This document shows, piece after piece, positions 1 through 10,534 of a stretch of DNA of 64,000 nucleotides. Where the stretch lies: assembly GCA_011032825.1 (NCBI GenBank), contig JAADJZ010000002.1, positions 1,922,001-1,986,000 of the forward strand, given 5' to 3'. Each line of letters starts with the position of its first letter. Positions within the stretch are counted from its first letter, which is position 1. The translations under genes and the position numbers were made by a program. This DNA comes from Massariosphaeria phaeospora. Its lineage: Eukaryota > Ascomycota > Dothideomycetes > Pleosporales. The notes under the pieces were generated by a model. It saw only the letters and a list, made by a program, of their open reading frames with translations, was not told the origin of the DNA and searched no databases.

Positions 1-988
1 CCATTGCTAACTGGTGCTAGATTGATAGAATGCTTGATGGCTCATGGCACTGTAATAGTAACCACATCCAACCGGCATCCCGATGATTTGTACAAGAACG
101 GTATCCAGCGCGAATCCTTTGTCCCGGCCATCAACTTGCTAAAATCCCGTCTCCGCGTGCTGAACCTTGATTCTCAAACGGACTATCGCAAGATCCCACG
201 TCCACCGTCCGGCGTGTATCACCATCCGCTCGACGCGGCGGCAAAGACGCACGCCGAGCGCTGGTTTCATTTCCTTGGTGACTCGAAGAAAGACCCACTT
301 CATCGCGCGACGCACAAGGTCTGGGGCAGAGATATTGAAGTTCCGAGGGCGTCGGGAACGTGTGCTTGGTTCACGTTCGACGAGATTATTGGGAGGGCAA
401 CTGGGGCTGCGGATTATCTCGAGCTTATGCGCCATTACGATGCTTTTGTGATTACAGACGTCCCTGGTATGAGCTCCAAGACTAGGGATTTGGCGCGGAG
501 ATTCATCACACTTATCGATGCAATCTATGAGTCGAGGGTGAGCCTCCTACTTCCTACTCCGCTGGATTGAGCCCGACAACACGAAAGATTCGACTCCAGA
601 ACAGTTTGCTGACGATCCCCAGGCCAAACTCGTACTGACGACGGCGGTGCCACTTTCCTCCCTCTTCCTCTCTCACGAAGAACTCTCCGAAGCCGTCAGC
701 TCCAGTCAATCAAAAGGCGACATTCCGCAGGCCAGTGGAGACTCCGACGTCAGTGACGTGATGCGCAGCCTCATGGACGACTTGGGCATGAACATGTCCA
801 TGCTTAAGAACTCGAGCCTTTTCACAGGCGACGAAGAGCGGTTTGCATTTGCGCGGGCGCTGTCTCGGTTGAGCGAGATGGGGAGCCAGGATTGGGTGGA
901 GCGCGGGTTGGGGCTGGAGAGCCTGGGGGGAAAGAAGGAGATGGAAGGGTGGCAGAGGGTTAAGACTAAGTTGCGCGAAGATAGCTAG
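1..988 (+). CDS. AFG1/LACE1-family mitochondrial AAA-type ATPase, 3' part
   Basis: Partial gene, cut by the left edge. Exons 1-537 and 623-988, joined across an 85-nt GT..AG intron in phase 0. The visible part starts after Walker B. It shows the AAA sensor stretch TTSNRHPDDLYKNGIQRESF with the arginine expected at the subunit interface, then the AFG1-type C-terminal domain (FDEIIGRATGAADYLELMRHYD and DVPGMSSKTRDLARRFI; the second exon opens with KLVLTTAVPL). AFG1 proteins act in the mitochondrial inner membrane or matrix in quality control of respiratory-chain subunits. That role is family knowledge; the motifs are seen. The last 90 residues are variable, as usual in fungi. The 280 bases that follow, up to the next start, hold no gene. 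Confidence 0.9.
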
Positions 989-1268
989 GGAAAGGGGTAG
1001 ATAGCGAGGGAGTAGGGCATGGGGATGGGTTGGTTGACATATAGTTGCATAAGAGGAATCTAGACGGTGAATATAGTAGATTACATGAAGCATGGTTATA
1101 TGAAGCAGTGGACCTGACCAAAGCGGAAGTAGGCTAGAAGCTTCTCCAGCCCTGCGACAGCTTGTCCGACAGCCAGCCCGACCCCGCCCCCACGCGGCTC
1201 CCGACCCATCCCGCTCCCCTCCGCCCTCCGCCCTGCGCCGCGAGACACCTCCAACCCCCCTCGCGGCA

Positions 1269-2231
1269 ATGGCCCCGAGTCCAGACTACGCGGCGGAGCA
1301 GCTCAAGAGCCAGGGAAACACGCACTTCAAGGATGGTGACTACGACGCGGCCGAGGCGCTGTACTCGCAGGCCATCCAGAAAAACAGCAAGAACCCGCTG
1401 TTGTTTACAAACCGCGCCAATGCGCGACTGAAGCTGGAGAAGTGGGAGGAGGTCATTGACGACTGTATACGCAGCATCGAGCTGATGAAGGAGAACATGA
1501 AGGCCTTCTTCTACCTAGGTACGGGTCTTCCCTCCGTCTCAAGCCAGGTTGTTGCAAGGTGAGCACGAGCAGACCAGAACGCAAGGCTAACAGCATGGCG
1601 CGCAACAGCCCAAGCCCAGCTCAGCATCAACCACCCCAACGAAGCCCTCTCCTCTGCCCTCATGGCCTACGAGCTCTGCACGAACTCCGCCCAGCAAACC
1701 TCCAACGCCGCCACCATCAGCGCCCTCGTCCTCAAGTGCAAAAAAGCGAAGTGGGACATCCGCGAGCGCGACCGCATCCGCCGGCGCGCCGACCTCCTCG
1801 CCGACCTCGAAGGCAAGCTCGAGCACGAGTGTAAAAGGGATGTTGACGACATCGAAGCGCGCATCGAAAGCGGCGACGTGGGGCGCAGCGAAGGCCAGGA
1901 GGAGAAGAGCGAGCGCAAGCAAGACTTCGAGAACAAGCGCAACGATTTACGCACCGCGTTTGCGCTGTCGGATCCGCAGAACCTGGAGAGGCGCGAAGTG
2001 CCGGACTTCCTGGTCGACGGCATCACGTTTGAGATTATGCACGATCCGGTGGTGACGAAGAACGGGCGGTCGTACGAGCGTGCTACGCTGATCGAGCACT
2101 TGAAGCGCAGTGCAACGGATCCGCTCACGAGGGAGCCGCTGACCATTGCTGAGCTGAGGCCGAATATCGCGCTCAAGGAGGCGTGTACCGAGTTCATGGA
2201 GGTGAACAATGGCTGGGTCTATGACTGGTAG
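1269..2231 (+). CDS. CHIP/STUB1-like TPR and U-box E3 ubiquitin ligase
   Basis: Exons 1269-1518 and 1609-2231 (90-nt intron) give about 290 residues. Three N-terminal TPR repeats (residues about 8-125; starts AAEQLKSQGNTHFKDGDYDAA) are of the kind that bind the C-terminal EEVD of Hsp70/Hsp90. A charged helical middle follows, and a C-terminal U-box (about 215-285; VPDFLVDGITFEIMHDPVV, then GRSYERATLIEHL and DPLTREPL) that recruits the E2. This order and length match animal CHIP (about 300 residues), which ubiquitinates chaperone-bound misfolded clients. The first exon breaks inside TPR helix 3, and the join gives YLAQAQLSINHPNEAL, which continues the TPR pattern. The ATG at 1269 follows a CAATGG context and a C-rich leader. 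Client proteins cannot be inferred. Confidence 0.93.
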
Positions 2232-3175
2232 GTCGGATCCGGATCTTGATGCTAGGTATGTTTTGGAGGGTTGCGTGACAGGTACTGCACTGCATCCCCG
2301 CGACCTGGTGAGTGTCTGCTATCGAGGTGGCCGGGGTGCAACACCTGGTGCGTTGGTCAAGAGCGGAAGTTATCAAGGGTTGATGGGTAATTCACTGACA
2401 AGCGCTCAGTGAGGACGGCGAAGTCGATGCTGATGCCCGATGGGCACATCTTTCTTCCACCTAGAGAGTGCATTCGCGATGGTTCACCGCGTTTTGATAT
2501 ACTTGGGCCTTGATGAACTTGTCACGGCATTTGCATTGCATGGCGTCTGGACTGTGGAGCCTTGCAAAGCATTCTGGAATGGAAATGGATATGGCGTACT
2601 TGGATTCCCGGAGGCTGAGGCTCTGTTTCGCGCTGCAAAGCAGTTGTGTGAGAAGTGAGAAAAAGGGGTGCGAATAGGGTACTATTGTTCATGAGACTAT
2701 ATCCACCCCTTACTTTCCACTTGCACAATATAATATTCGAAGGATCTTCGAGTCTCTGGCAGCCATATGTATTCACAGTATTTCATCCGGGGTTAGAGGG
2801 CGCGCCTACCTCCCTGGCATAATTCATTTCCGATACCCCACCTAGGTGACCTTACCCTCTTACGTCTATATGCAGGCTTTGACTAGACATTGCCTAGTAT
2901 ACTAGATACAATAGGGCTTTGCAAAGGTATAGGTACACTCTTTACCTATTGCTAGAAAGTCCTATACTGTCAAGAGGATCTCCTCAAGTCTATCGTCATC
3001 GGAAATGAATTTCGCCAGGGGGGTGCGCCCGTGTTCGCTGTTGGTAAAGGGTTTTTTTTTTAGCTGACTAATCAGACCAAGTTTCGCCGGTGATTTACGG
3101 CGCCGGCCACCCGCAATTGAGCAGCCCTCGATCATTGAACCACCCCCCCATGGAGCGCAAAACACGCTCGTTAGC
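2232..3175. other. Intergenic region, 944 bp
   Basis: This holds the 3' region of the CHIP-like gene and the promoter of DHODH. Open frames here are short (up to 72 codons) and match no family I recognise. It contains a 34-bp element repeated at 46217-46250 and a run of T just after 3050. No RNA gene seen. Confidence 0.6.
2888..2921 (+). repeat. 34-bp dispersed element, copy 1
   Basis: Matches 46217-46250 at 31 of 34 positions in the same orientation. Both share the core CCTAGTATACTAGA, whose centre CTAGTATACTAG is a perfect 12-bp palindrome, and the ending AGGGCTTTG. The three differences are all transitions, with this copy the A/T-richer one. It lies 255 bp upstream of the DHODH start. Nature unknown: it may be a relic of a mobile element or a shared promoter element. 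Confidence 0.7.
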
Positions 3176-4828
3176 ATGAAGTCGGCCCCCATGCGTGCCT
3201 TGCGCGCGCAGCCTTCGCATTGGCGCCTCCGATCCCCCTGCCACCCGTTCGCGCGATCTGCCTCGACGGCGAGTGCGACGGCCAGCAACGCCCGCTCTGT
3301 CGCGACAAGGACGAAGAATTTCGTGTACGGAGGCGCACTGGCGCTCGGCCTCTCGTTTGGTTATCTCTACATCACAGACACACGCGCCAGCTTCCACGAA
3401 TGGCTCGCCGTGCCAGTCCTGCGACGGCTATACCCCGATGGCGAAGACGCGCACCATGCCGGCAACCGAATTCTGAAGGTCCTGCACAGCTTCGGCCTTC
3501 ATCCGAGGGAGCGCAGCAACCCGGACGCGGCCGGTGACCTCGAAGTCAGCATCTTCGGGCACACTCTGAGCAACCCCATCGGCACCTCGGCTGGCATCGA
3601 CAAGGGCGCCGAAATACCCACCCCACTGCTTGCAATTGGCGCGGGCGTTGTCGAAGTGGGCGGCGTCACGCCGTTGGCGCAGTCAGGCAACCCCAAGCCC
3701 AGAGTCTTTCGGCTGCCGTCGCAAAATGCGCTCATCAACCGGTACGGGTTCAATTCCGAAGGCGCTGAGACGGTGGCTATGCGGCTCCGACAGCGCGTAC
3801 GCGAGTTTGCCTACCACGCCGGGATTGGCATTGACGAGGAGGCGGAGCGGACGGTCCTCAACGGCGAGGCTGGCGTCCCGCCTGGGTCCCTCACCCCCGG
3901 TCGTCTTCTCGCGGTCCAGATCACCAAGAACAAGGAGACTTCAGAGCACGACATCGAGGCCGTGCAGCGGGACTACTCGTTCTGTGTTCAGCACCTCGCC
4001 AAGTACGCCGACATCATCGTGGTGAACGTGTCCAGCCCCAATACGCCCGGGCTTCGGTCTCTGCAAAACGTGGAGCCCCTGACGCATCTCCTAATCAGTG
4101 TGGTGAAGGCCGTAAAGCAGGTCGACAGGAAAACAAAGCCCGCTATCATGGTCAAAGTCAGCCCGGACGAAGATAGCGAAGAGCAAATATCTGGCATCTG
4201 CGAAGCCGTGTGGGATTCAGGCGTCGATGGCGTCATTGTTGGAAACACAACAAAGAAGCGTCCAGATCCCCTCCCTAAGGGCTATCTCCTGCCTCAGAGT
4301 GAAGCAGGCATTCTACTTGAACAAGGTGGGTACTCGGGGCCACAAATGTTTGAGAGGACACTGGCTTTAGTGAAGAAATACCGAAAGAATCTGGACACAG
4401 GTCCGAAGCGGCTTCCACCAGCACCAGATTCAACTAAGCAAAAGCCAGTCACCAGCAAACCCTCGCGTGATGAACAGGCGAAGTCTCCGAGTAGTCTTCT
4501 GAACTCGGCGGCCTCCTCTATCCCCGGTGCATCAACTGAAGTTCCATCTGAATCATCGCCTCTGTCCTCCAATGTGGACGATCTCAGTGAATCAGGACCA
4601 ACACTTTCCTTTCGGTCTACCCCAAATGCTGCGCCTGCCCCCGCGACGCCCGGACCCCGGAAAGTGCTCTTCGCTACCGGTGGTATCACCGATGGGCGAC
4701 AAGCAAGAGAGATCCTAGATGCGGGCGCAAGCGTGGCCATGGTGTACACAGCCCTGATATACGGTGGCGTCGGCACAATCAGTAGGATCAAGGCAGAATT
4801 AAGGGAAGAGGCCAGGAAGAGTACCTGA
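3176..4828 (+). CDS. Dihydroorotate dehydrogenase, class 2, mitochondrial
   Basis: Single exon, 550 residues. Oxidises dihydroorotate to orotate in pyrimidine synthesis, passing electrons through FMN to ubiquinone at the mitochondrial inner membrane. The N-terminus is basic and Ser/Ala-rich (targeting peptide), followed by one membrane helix (FVYGGALALGLSFGYLYI, about residues 47-64) and the class-2 N-terminal helices (FHEWLAVPVLRRLYPDGEDAH). FMN/active-site motifs include GTSAGIDKGAEIP, INRYGFNSEG, VNVSSPNTPGLRSLQ with the catalytic serine of class 2, and GGITDGRQAREILDAGAS. A Ser/Pro/Lys-rich insert of about 85 residues (about 408-493) separates the last catalytic strands; it has no stops and looks like a disordered loop. 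The ATG at 3176 is the first in frame. Confidence 0.95.
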   Translation: MKSAPMRALRAQPSHWRLRSPCHPFARSASTASATASNARSVATRTKNFVYGGALALGLSFGYLYITDTRASFHEWLAVPVLRRLYPDGEDAHHAGNRILKVLHSFGLHPRERSNPDAAGDLEVSIFGHTLSNPIGTSAGIDKGAEIPTPLLAIGAGVVEVGGVTPLAQSGNPKPRVFRLPSQNALINRYGFNSEGAETVAMRLRQRVREFAYHAGIGIDEEAERTVLNGEAGVPPGSLTPGRLLAVQITKNKETSEHDIEAVQRDYSFCVQHLAKYADIIVVNVSSPNTPGLRSLQNVEPLTHLLISVVKAVKQVDRKTKPAIMVKVSPDEDSEEQISGICEAVWDSGVDGVIVGNTTKKRPDPLPKGYLLPQSEAGILLEQGGYSGPQMFERTLALVKKYRKNLDTGPKRLPPAPDSTKQKPVTSKPSRDEQAKSPSSLLNSAASSIPGASTEVPSESSPLSSNVDDLSESGPTLSFRSTPNAAPAPATPGPRKVLFATGGITDGRQAREILDAGASVAMVYTALIYGGVGTISRIKAELREEARKST

Positions 4829-5767
4829 GGAAACGCGGGTGGAAGTTGTGTATACCAATTGTACGAAGTTACGAGAGAATAGATTTCCGGTTGATACCAC
4901 CTCTACAACCTATTCATGGAAAGACCGCCTTCATGGGCTGCGTTCTTTGGCGCTTGATACGTGCCTTTCGGTGTTCTGATGCAAACGGAATGGCCTCAAA
5001 CTTCCTTTTCCCAAACTGCAGATCCTCGGTGTGCTGGACTTTAACTCACATGCGCTTCTAGACATCAGAGAGATAACTAATCCTATACTTCCTTTTCTAC
5101 GTATACATTAACGTTCCGAACCCCGTCTAGGTACCAGTGGAGCTTCTTGCGAGGCTGTGCATGCACAGCCGTGCCAAGCACAGTCATAGATGTAAGGCTG
5201 TTTTCATCAATTGGACTCTGAGACGTCTTCCCTAGGCTCAATTCTCGTCGGCTGCTTGGGTTCTTATTGTCCCTCTTCAAGATGCCATTGGAGCTACCTC
5301 GGGTTCAGCCTTGTCTACCTTTGTTCCATAGTAGGTTTCTAGGGACAGTAGCACCACAGCATAGTGATAGCAGGCCAAGCTTCATCTTGGTCTTCCTAAT
5401 ACGAGCAGACTCACTTTGTAGGTGTAGGTTAGCACTAGCTTGGCAGTGCGAGGCTGTGTACCTAGGCATCTATAAAATACGAAACTCATACTCGGGCCCA
5501 AGGGTTTCTCTGAAAAATCTCACGAGATTGCCCCTGCGTAGTAGATAATCCACCCGCATCACGCAACCCACCCCTGGTTTAGATGGCCGGGCTGTGGTTT
5601 CTTTTTTTGGTTATGTTGAAATATTTCAGTTTTGGGTTTATATAGCTGGCAACCTAGTTCACCATTATTCACACATAGACCACCATTCCACAATTACGTT
5701 TGACGGCTACTTAAAACCAGTGAACAATCTAACGGACGGCACCAGATCCCTAAATAGCCTCAACCAA
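4829..5767. other. Intergenic region, 939 bp
   Basis: No supported gene. Open frames on either strand are below 95 codons and have no recognisable motifs. It contains the DHODH 3' end and the promoter of the next membrane-protein gene. A frame open from 5594 runs into that gene, but its first ATG with good context and a matching splice pattern is at 5768. Confidence 0.5.
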
Positions 5768-6401
5768 ATGGGTATATTTACTAACTTCATCCGTCCCACC
5801 GACCCCCGCTGGCTCGGGTCTCAGAGGCACCATCTAACGCTCCTTCTTGCGAAAAACGTGTTCCTCGTCGGATTCCTCATTCTCGTCTGCGTCGAAGCAG
5901 GACTCTTCTGGAGCTGGTGGAAGCTTGAGCACAGCAGGAAAGGTGACCAAGTGTACGTTATCCAAACCCTAGTTTTCTCGGGCCCGCTCCTGCACCTCAT
6001 CCTTCCCAAACACCACATCCTGACCAAGTCCCAGATACTCCTTCTGGCTGCGCATCGGCTTATCTCTTGTTCCCGAGCTTCTCCTGACGCCTTGCCAAAT
6101 CTACAGCGTCGCGACGCAAAGGTGGCATCCGGTTTCCGCGCTCGTCACCTCGCTCATATCCTGTGGGCTATGGGCGTGCGCGCTGTCTCTCAATGTGATG
6201 CTTGTGTTCTCTAACGAGACTGGCTTTCCAAACTTGAGCGCGTGGTACGATTTGTGCTATACAGAAGCCGGGTTGCAGGGCGTTATTGCTCTGATATATT
6301 TGGTGCTGATGGGCTTTGCGGCTGCGGCTGTGCATCGGTATAAGAAGGATGTGCGCCTAAAGCGGGTTCAGCAGGAAGTGGAGCGAATGATGACGGGGTA
6401 G
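5768..6401 (+). CDS. Small four-helix membrane protein, unknown function
   Basis: Exons 5768-5952 and 6035-6401 (82-nt intron, phase 2) give 183 residues. Four hydrophobic segments are visible: LTLLLAKNVFLVGFLILVCV (about 25-44), FWLRIGLSLVPELLLTPC, ALVTSLISCGLWACALSLNVM and GLQGVIALIYLVLMGFAAAA near the C-terminus. The tail is basic (HRYKKDVRLKRVQQEVERM) and probably cytosolic. The size and four-helix layout resemble MARVEL-like fungal proteins, but I see no diagnostic motif and do not assign the family. The splice choice rests on frame: the donor at 5953 and the acceptor ending at 6034 give an uninterrupted product, whereas the unspliced frame runs through polar sequence and stops before the last helix. 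Confidence 0.65.
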
Positions 6402-6727
6402 CGGTACGGATTTGCTTTCAGCAAAGGGAGATGTGGTAATGGAGGTGCAGAGTGTTACACATATGTGATAATAATCAATGGTAGTTACCCTAGATAGATA
6501 CGGATCAAAACTCTACTATTGTAAGGTATCGCTTGCACTGCTGCTTCTACGTCATGAGCCGAAGTCCGCCCGCCTCGCCCTCAACCCCTGACTCTGGCCG
6601 TTTCACACGGTGAGAGCATCCATCACGCCATGCATGTACATCACAGGTCCGCTTTGCCATCTCATATTTATTCTTCATCTATATCTATACGATTTCTCTC
6701 ACAACGTCTCATGGAGTGCCAGACCCG
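6402..6727. other. Intergenic region, 326 bp
   Basis: Between two genes on the + strand. Nothing beyond probable 3' and 5' untranslated sequence is seen. A GTG-started reading at 6716 is an upstream extension of the next gene. Confidence 0.5.
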
Positions 6728-8557
6728 ATGCCACCAAACGACCCACAGGAACTCCGCGCAGATGAGGACTATGATACGATAGCCGGGGGCGAAACAGACA
6801 TCGACGAAGAGGCACAGCTGCTTCCTGTTGAAGAGCTGGAATTTGAAGACAATATCGGTACCCATCCGACCATAAAGCCACCGCATAGACGCATCCAGCA
6901 CTGGCTACGTGGGCCACAACCACCCCACGTTCATGCCATCAGACCCTTCTTCTCCCAGGCCCAGAAATCTCCTGTTAAACTTGTTGATCGGTTTCTCCCG
7001 AAGACCGTCCACAAAACAGCCGCTCTTGTCGCCTTGTTTCTGCTTTGGTTGTTCGTTTTCAGTTTCTGCTTAAGATCGGAATTGCCAATCAAGGATGAGA
7101 GTGGCAAAAGCGTCGTCAATCTGGATTGCACCGATACAGTTTGGAGACCGAGAAACGATTGCGGTATAGATGGAATCAATTGTCGGCCCTTTTCCAACAC
7201 CTCTTTTGGCTTTCGCTGCCCTGCCAACTGCGCCGCTGTCCAGGTACTCAACCCGCGCGCTGTAGGCCCATTGGATATTGTCTACCAGCCGTTCGTGGTC
7301 GGTGGGGATGTCTATCGCGGGGACAGTTTCATATGCGGTTCTGCCATCCATGCTGGAGTGGTGAGCAATGGTAGAGGCGGTTGCGGACAAGTCTCCCTCG
7401 CAGGAGAGAACGTCAACTTCCTAAGCTCACGGAAACATGGGATTGAGTCGATTCCATTCGATTCCTACTTTCCCTTGTCTTTCTCTTTCTCAACTGAGTC
7501 AGCTTTTCGATGCAGCAATGATCCCCGCCAAACTTTACTCATTGTATCTCTGTTCTTCACGACCGTCCTGTCGATCTTCTCAACATCGACACTGCAATTC
7601 TTCCCTATCTTTGCGCTTATTTTCGTTCACGTGAGCTTTGCCTCCGACCCGCCTACGGCTTCCTACCGCAACGTCTCGGTCATTCCCGATCACATTTCGA
7701 TGTTTGTAAAGCGATTTTTACCAGCGTGCTTCTGCGCTGTGATTCTATACATGGTCGCTATAAAACGCACCTTATCAGATCTAACAGCACAATTTGAAAA
7801 GACTATACTCTGGTTGGGCGGTTTTTGGTTTGGCGCCTTATCAAATTATACTTTTGACTGGATACCCATATCTCGTCTCACAGCCCATGATCTTGAACAG
7901 CAACCAGGGGCTAAGATTGCTCTAGCCATCATTATCATTATACTTGTAGCTATTGTTGCTGGACAGGCATATTCCTTCTGGTTTGAAGGACGTCTAATTC
8001 GTTATTTGGCCTTGTACGGCCTATTCATTTTCAGCATCCTTTTCAGTCTCCTAATTCCGGGAGTCTCACTTCGCATACATCATTACGTTTTGGCTCTACT
8101 CCTTCTTCCGGGAACTAGTATGCAAACGCGACCATCTCTGATTTACCAAGGCATACTCCTCGGATTGTTTGTCAATGGGATTGCAAGATGGGACTTTGAC
8201 TCTATTCTACAAACCAGCAACGATCTCAGAGCGGACGGGAAGTTCGATTCGGTCATACCTACTATCGCAGCCCCAGCGATCTCGTTCAGCACAGAAGACT
8301 TGATTGCAACATTCCAATGGGACACACCGCCGGGTGGCGTGGATGGGATCAGTGTGCTTGTCAACGATGTGGAGCGCGACCGTGCCTTCTGGGCTGACGG
8401 TGTGGATGGTCTGTTGACAGATTTCCAGTGGAGACGACCAATCGGCATGGAGCTAAGAGAATACCTGAGGTTCGCTTACGTACGGGAATCGAGGACACTG
8501 GATTATACAAAGCCTGGCACCCTATTTGCGAACGGAACTTGGACCATGGACTCTTGA
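6728..8557 (+). CDS. LCCL-domain multi-pass membrane protein
   Basis: Single exon, 609 residues. An acidic cytosolic N-terminus (about 1-95) is followed by a first membrane helix (TAALVALFLLWLFVFSFCL). Next comes an extracytoplasmic, cysteine-containing region with an LCCL domain (about 155-245): CPANCAAVQVLN, VYRGDSFICGSAIHAGVV and GGCGQVSLAG are the conserved blocks. The C-terminal half has several more helices (LLIVSLFFTTVLSIFSTSTL, FLPACFCAVILYMVAI, IALAIIIIILVAIVAGQAY, LALYGLFIFSILFSLLIPGV). Fungal proteins of this layout are common and uncharacterised; the LCCL domain is thought to bind ligands or lipids. The ATG at 6728 is the first in frame. An ATG at 6711 is in another frame. Confidence 0.88.
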   Translation: MPPNDPQELRADEDYDTIAGGETDIDEEAQLLPVEELEFEDNIGTHPTIKPPHRRIQHWLRGPQPPHVHAIRPFFSQAQKSPVKLVDRFLPKTVHKTAALVALFLLWLFVFSFCLRSELPIKDESGKSVVNLDCTDTVWRPRNDCGIDGINCRPFSNTSFGFRCPANCAAVQVLNPRAVGPLDIVYQPFVVGGDVYRGDSFICGSAIHAGVVSNGRGGCGQVSLAGENVNFLSSRKHGIESIPFDSYFPLSFSFSTESAFRCSNDPRQTLLIVSLFFTTVLSIFSTSTLQFFPIFALIFVHVSFASDPPTASYRNVSVIPDHISMFVKRFLPACFCAVILYMVAIKRTLSDLTAQFEKTILWLGGFWFGALSNYTFDWIPISRLTAHDLEQQPGAKIALAIIIIILVAIVAGQAYSFWFEGRLIRYLALYGLFIFSILFSLLIPGVSLRIHHYVLALLLLPGTSMQTRPSLIYQGILLGLFVNGIARWDFDSILQTSNDLRADGKFDSVIPTIAAPAISFSTEDLIATFQWDTPPGGVDGISVLVNDVERDRAFWADGVDGLLTDFQWRRPIGMELREYLRFAYVRESRTLDYTKPGTLFANGTWTMDS

Positions 8558-8817
8558 CGAGGGTCAAGGCATAGCGGACTATAACCAGTGTAGTCCTGAG
8601 CATAGTAACGAAGTCTGTAAACTCGATCGATCTTTTGCTATCAAAATGGCAGATGCGGCTCAGGAATCATCCACATTCCCCTGGAAGGACCGGTTGTAAT
8701 CATCGGGTTGGGGCCGCCGAGCGACTTCGCACCTAAAAATAGTCCGAAACGAGTGTGGCGAAGGCGAAGTCCGTATAAACATGAGCTGCCACCCGACCTT
8801 TCACCTCGATAGCTACA

Positions 8818-10210
8818 ATGAACTCTAGTACGGATTTATCATGGGTACCAACAAATATTTCCTCTTCCTTACGGTACACAAATTGTACACTCGCAGGCGA
8901 TTGGGGAGCAACTCTTTACAAGGCGAGAGATTTCGGCATGCTCAAATCTGCGTTATTCCTTCAACACGGTCTTGCATCTTATGTCGGCGAGCGCAACATC
9001 ACCGTTGAATATGCAGATCTGTTAGTATTGATTGCCACCAAATTCGCTGCCAACGACCCCACGATATTGCAGAGCATGGTCGATTTTACCTTTAGCAAAT
9101 GCTTGGACCAAGTATGCCCGCGAATAGGGTTCCAGGGTTATTCAGACTTAGCAGGCCGTGGTGTAGGTTGTCCGCTCAATTGATCTACAATGACGCCAAG
9201 GACTGACCTTGTAGATGCTTGTAAATTATCTTGTTCAGGCCGTTCTTACGACAGTGTATCCCCTCACACTCGCGGCCACTAGACTTCGACTAATGCCTAC
9301 GGTTTCGGAAGCGGGAAGCAAAAGATTTTTGCCCCACGCTATCTTAGCCATCCAGCACTCCACGCGTATTTTCCTAGACACCTCCATCCTATTCTGCATT
9401 GCATTGCTCATTTCGGCGGCTTGGACCTTTGCCGATAGCCTGAGCAAGCCGAAGATACCACTCACCACGTACTCTGTGCTCACATCCGCCTTTCTATCCC
9501 TCTACTCTATCATACCGACCGTACTTCTACACACCTGTGCATCGAACAATCTGCGCCGGACCCGGAGGCGAAGAATCGTCTGGATTATCATTGCTGGTCT
9601 TGCTGTCGTTGTCATCGCTCTATACCTGTCCTTGCCGTATATGCCTGAGCGATACAACTCTAGAGACTTTGAATATGAAAGATTATATGATCCAGATAGT
9701 CAGATCGTATGGGAAGCGTTGTGTCTAGATCAAGCCACGACGAAAATCTTCACGATCGCCGTACGCATACTTATAACGACCCTCAGCGCCGGGGTGTTGC
9801 TCTATGTGTTGGTAGATGTTACCTCGCGCCGGATTAACCACGCCCCTTTTCAAAAGCTTCGAGCGCAGTGGTGGCTATTTGCGGCGAGCGTGTGTCTAAT
9901 TGGCATGTGGGTCTCTCTCGCCGCGTTTGTGTACTTCAGGGAGAAGCTGAACGAACGCAGCGGCAGCGCCAATAAAGACCACGAGTGGACGTTCGGCCAG
10001 TTGCTGGCACTTGTCACTTGGGTGCCCGTGTTTGTCGAACTCGTGGTTATATGGAAACAGGGTCCGAAGACGGCGTTGACGGGACAACTGATGGAGCCGT
10101 ATCGAGTTGTATCTCATGCCGGAGTGTCTTCAAGTCTGGGAGATAATGACATGGAATTGCTCAGATACAAGCCCATATCTTCTTTCGCACCATCTATCAA
10201 TCGAATATAG
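8818..10210 (+). CDS. Multi-pass membrane protein, unknown function
   Basis: Exons 8818-9162 and 9215-10210 (52-nt intron, phase 0) give 446 residues. The N-terminal 115 residues are probably outside the membrane, with three N-glycosylation-like sites and cysteine pairs (CTLAGDW, FSKCLDQVCP). About seven hydrophobic segments follow, among them YLVQAVLTTVYPLTLAATRL, FLDTSILFCIALLISAAWTF, IVWIIIAGLAVVVIALYLSL and TIAVRILITTLSAGVLLYVLV. An arginine-rich loop (RRTRRRR) lies between helices 3 and 4. The architecture, an extracellular N-domain plus a seven-helix-like body, is receptor-like in outline only; I recognise no family. It lies 260 bp downstream of the LCCL protein on the same strand, with its own presumed promoter. 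Confidence 0.75.
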
Positions 10211-10534
10211 ATATACTCGCCGCTGCACCGATCTCGTCGCATGCTACATCTATGCAGGAAGGCCGATTAGCCTTGATGCTCACTGAAGCACGAGCGCGAT
10301 TGGCAGCTATTCGAGTGAATCTCCATCGTAGTCTACTATGTTGTTACCGTAGTACGATTTTGACACTTGGATTTGATATAGCTATGTACTAGTCAAACTA
10401 GACACGGACAAGACCGCGATACAAAGGATACATCTCACCGAGATAACAAAACACATGAGGACTGTCGCCTCAGTGGTAGAAAATATATACAATGAAGTAC
10501 AGGGTCAGTCCCGTCCATCGTCCGTTACATCAGC
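10211..10534. other. Convergent 3' intergenic region, 324 bp
   Basis: Lies between the ends of the + strand membrane gene and the - strand pectin methylesterase gene. It holds only presumed terminator/3' UTR sequence. Confidence 0.5.

Noticed and set aside
2440..2658. A 72-codon + strand open frame after the CHIP-like gene
   Set aside because: No motif, weak start context, in the 3' region of the preceding gene.
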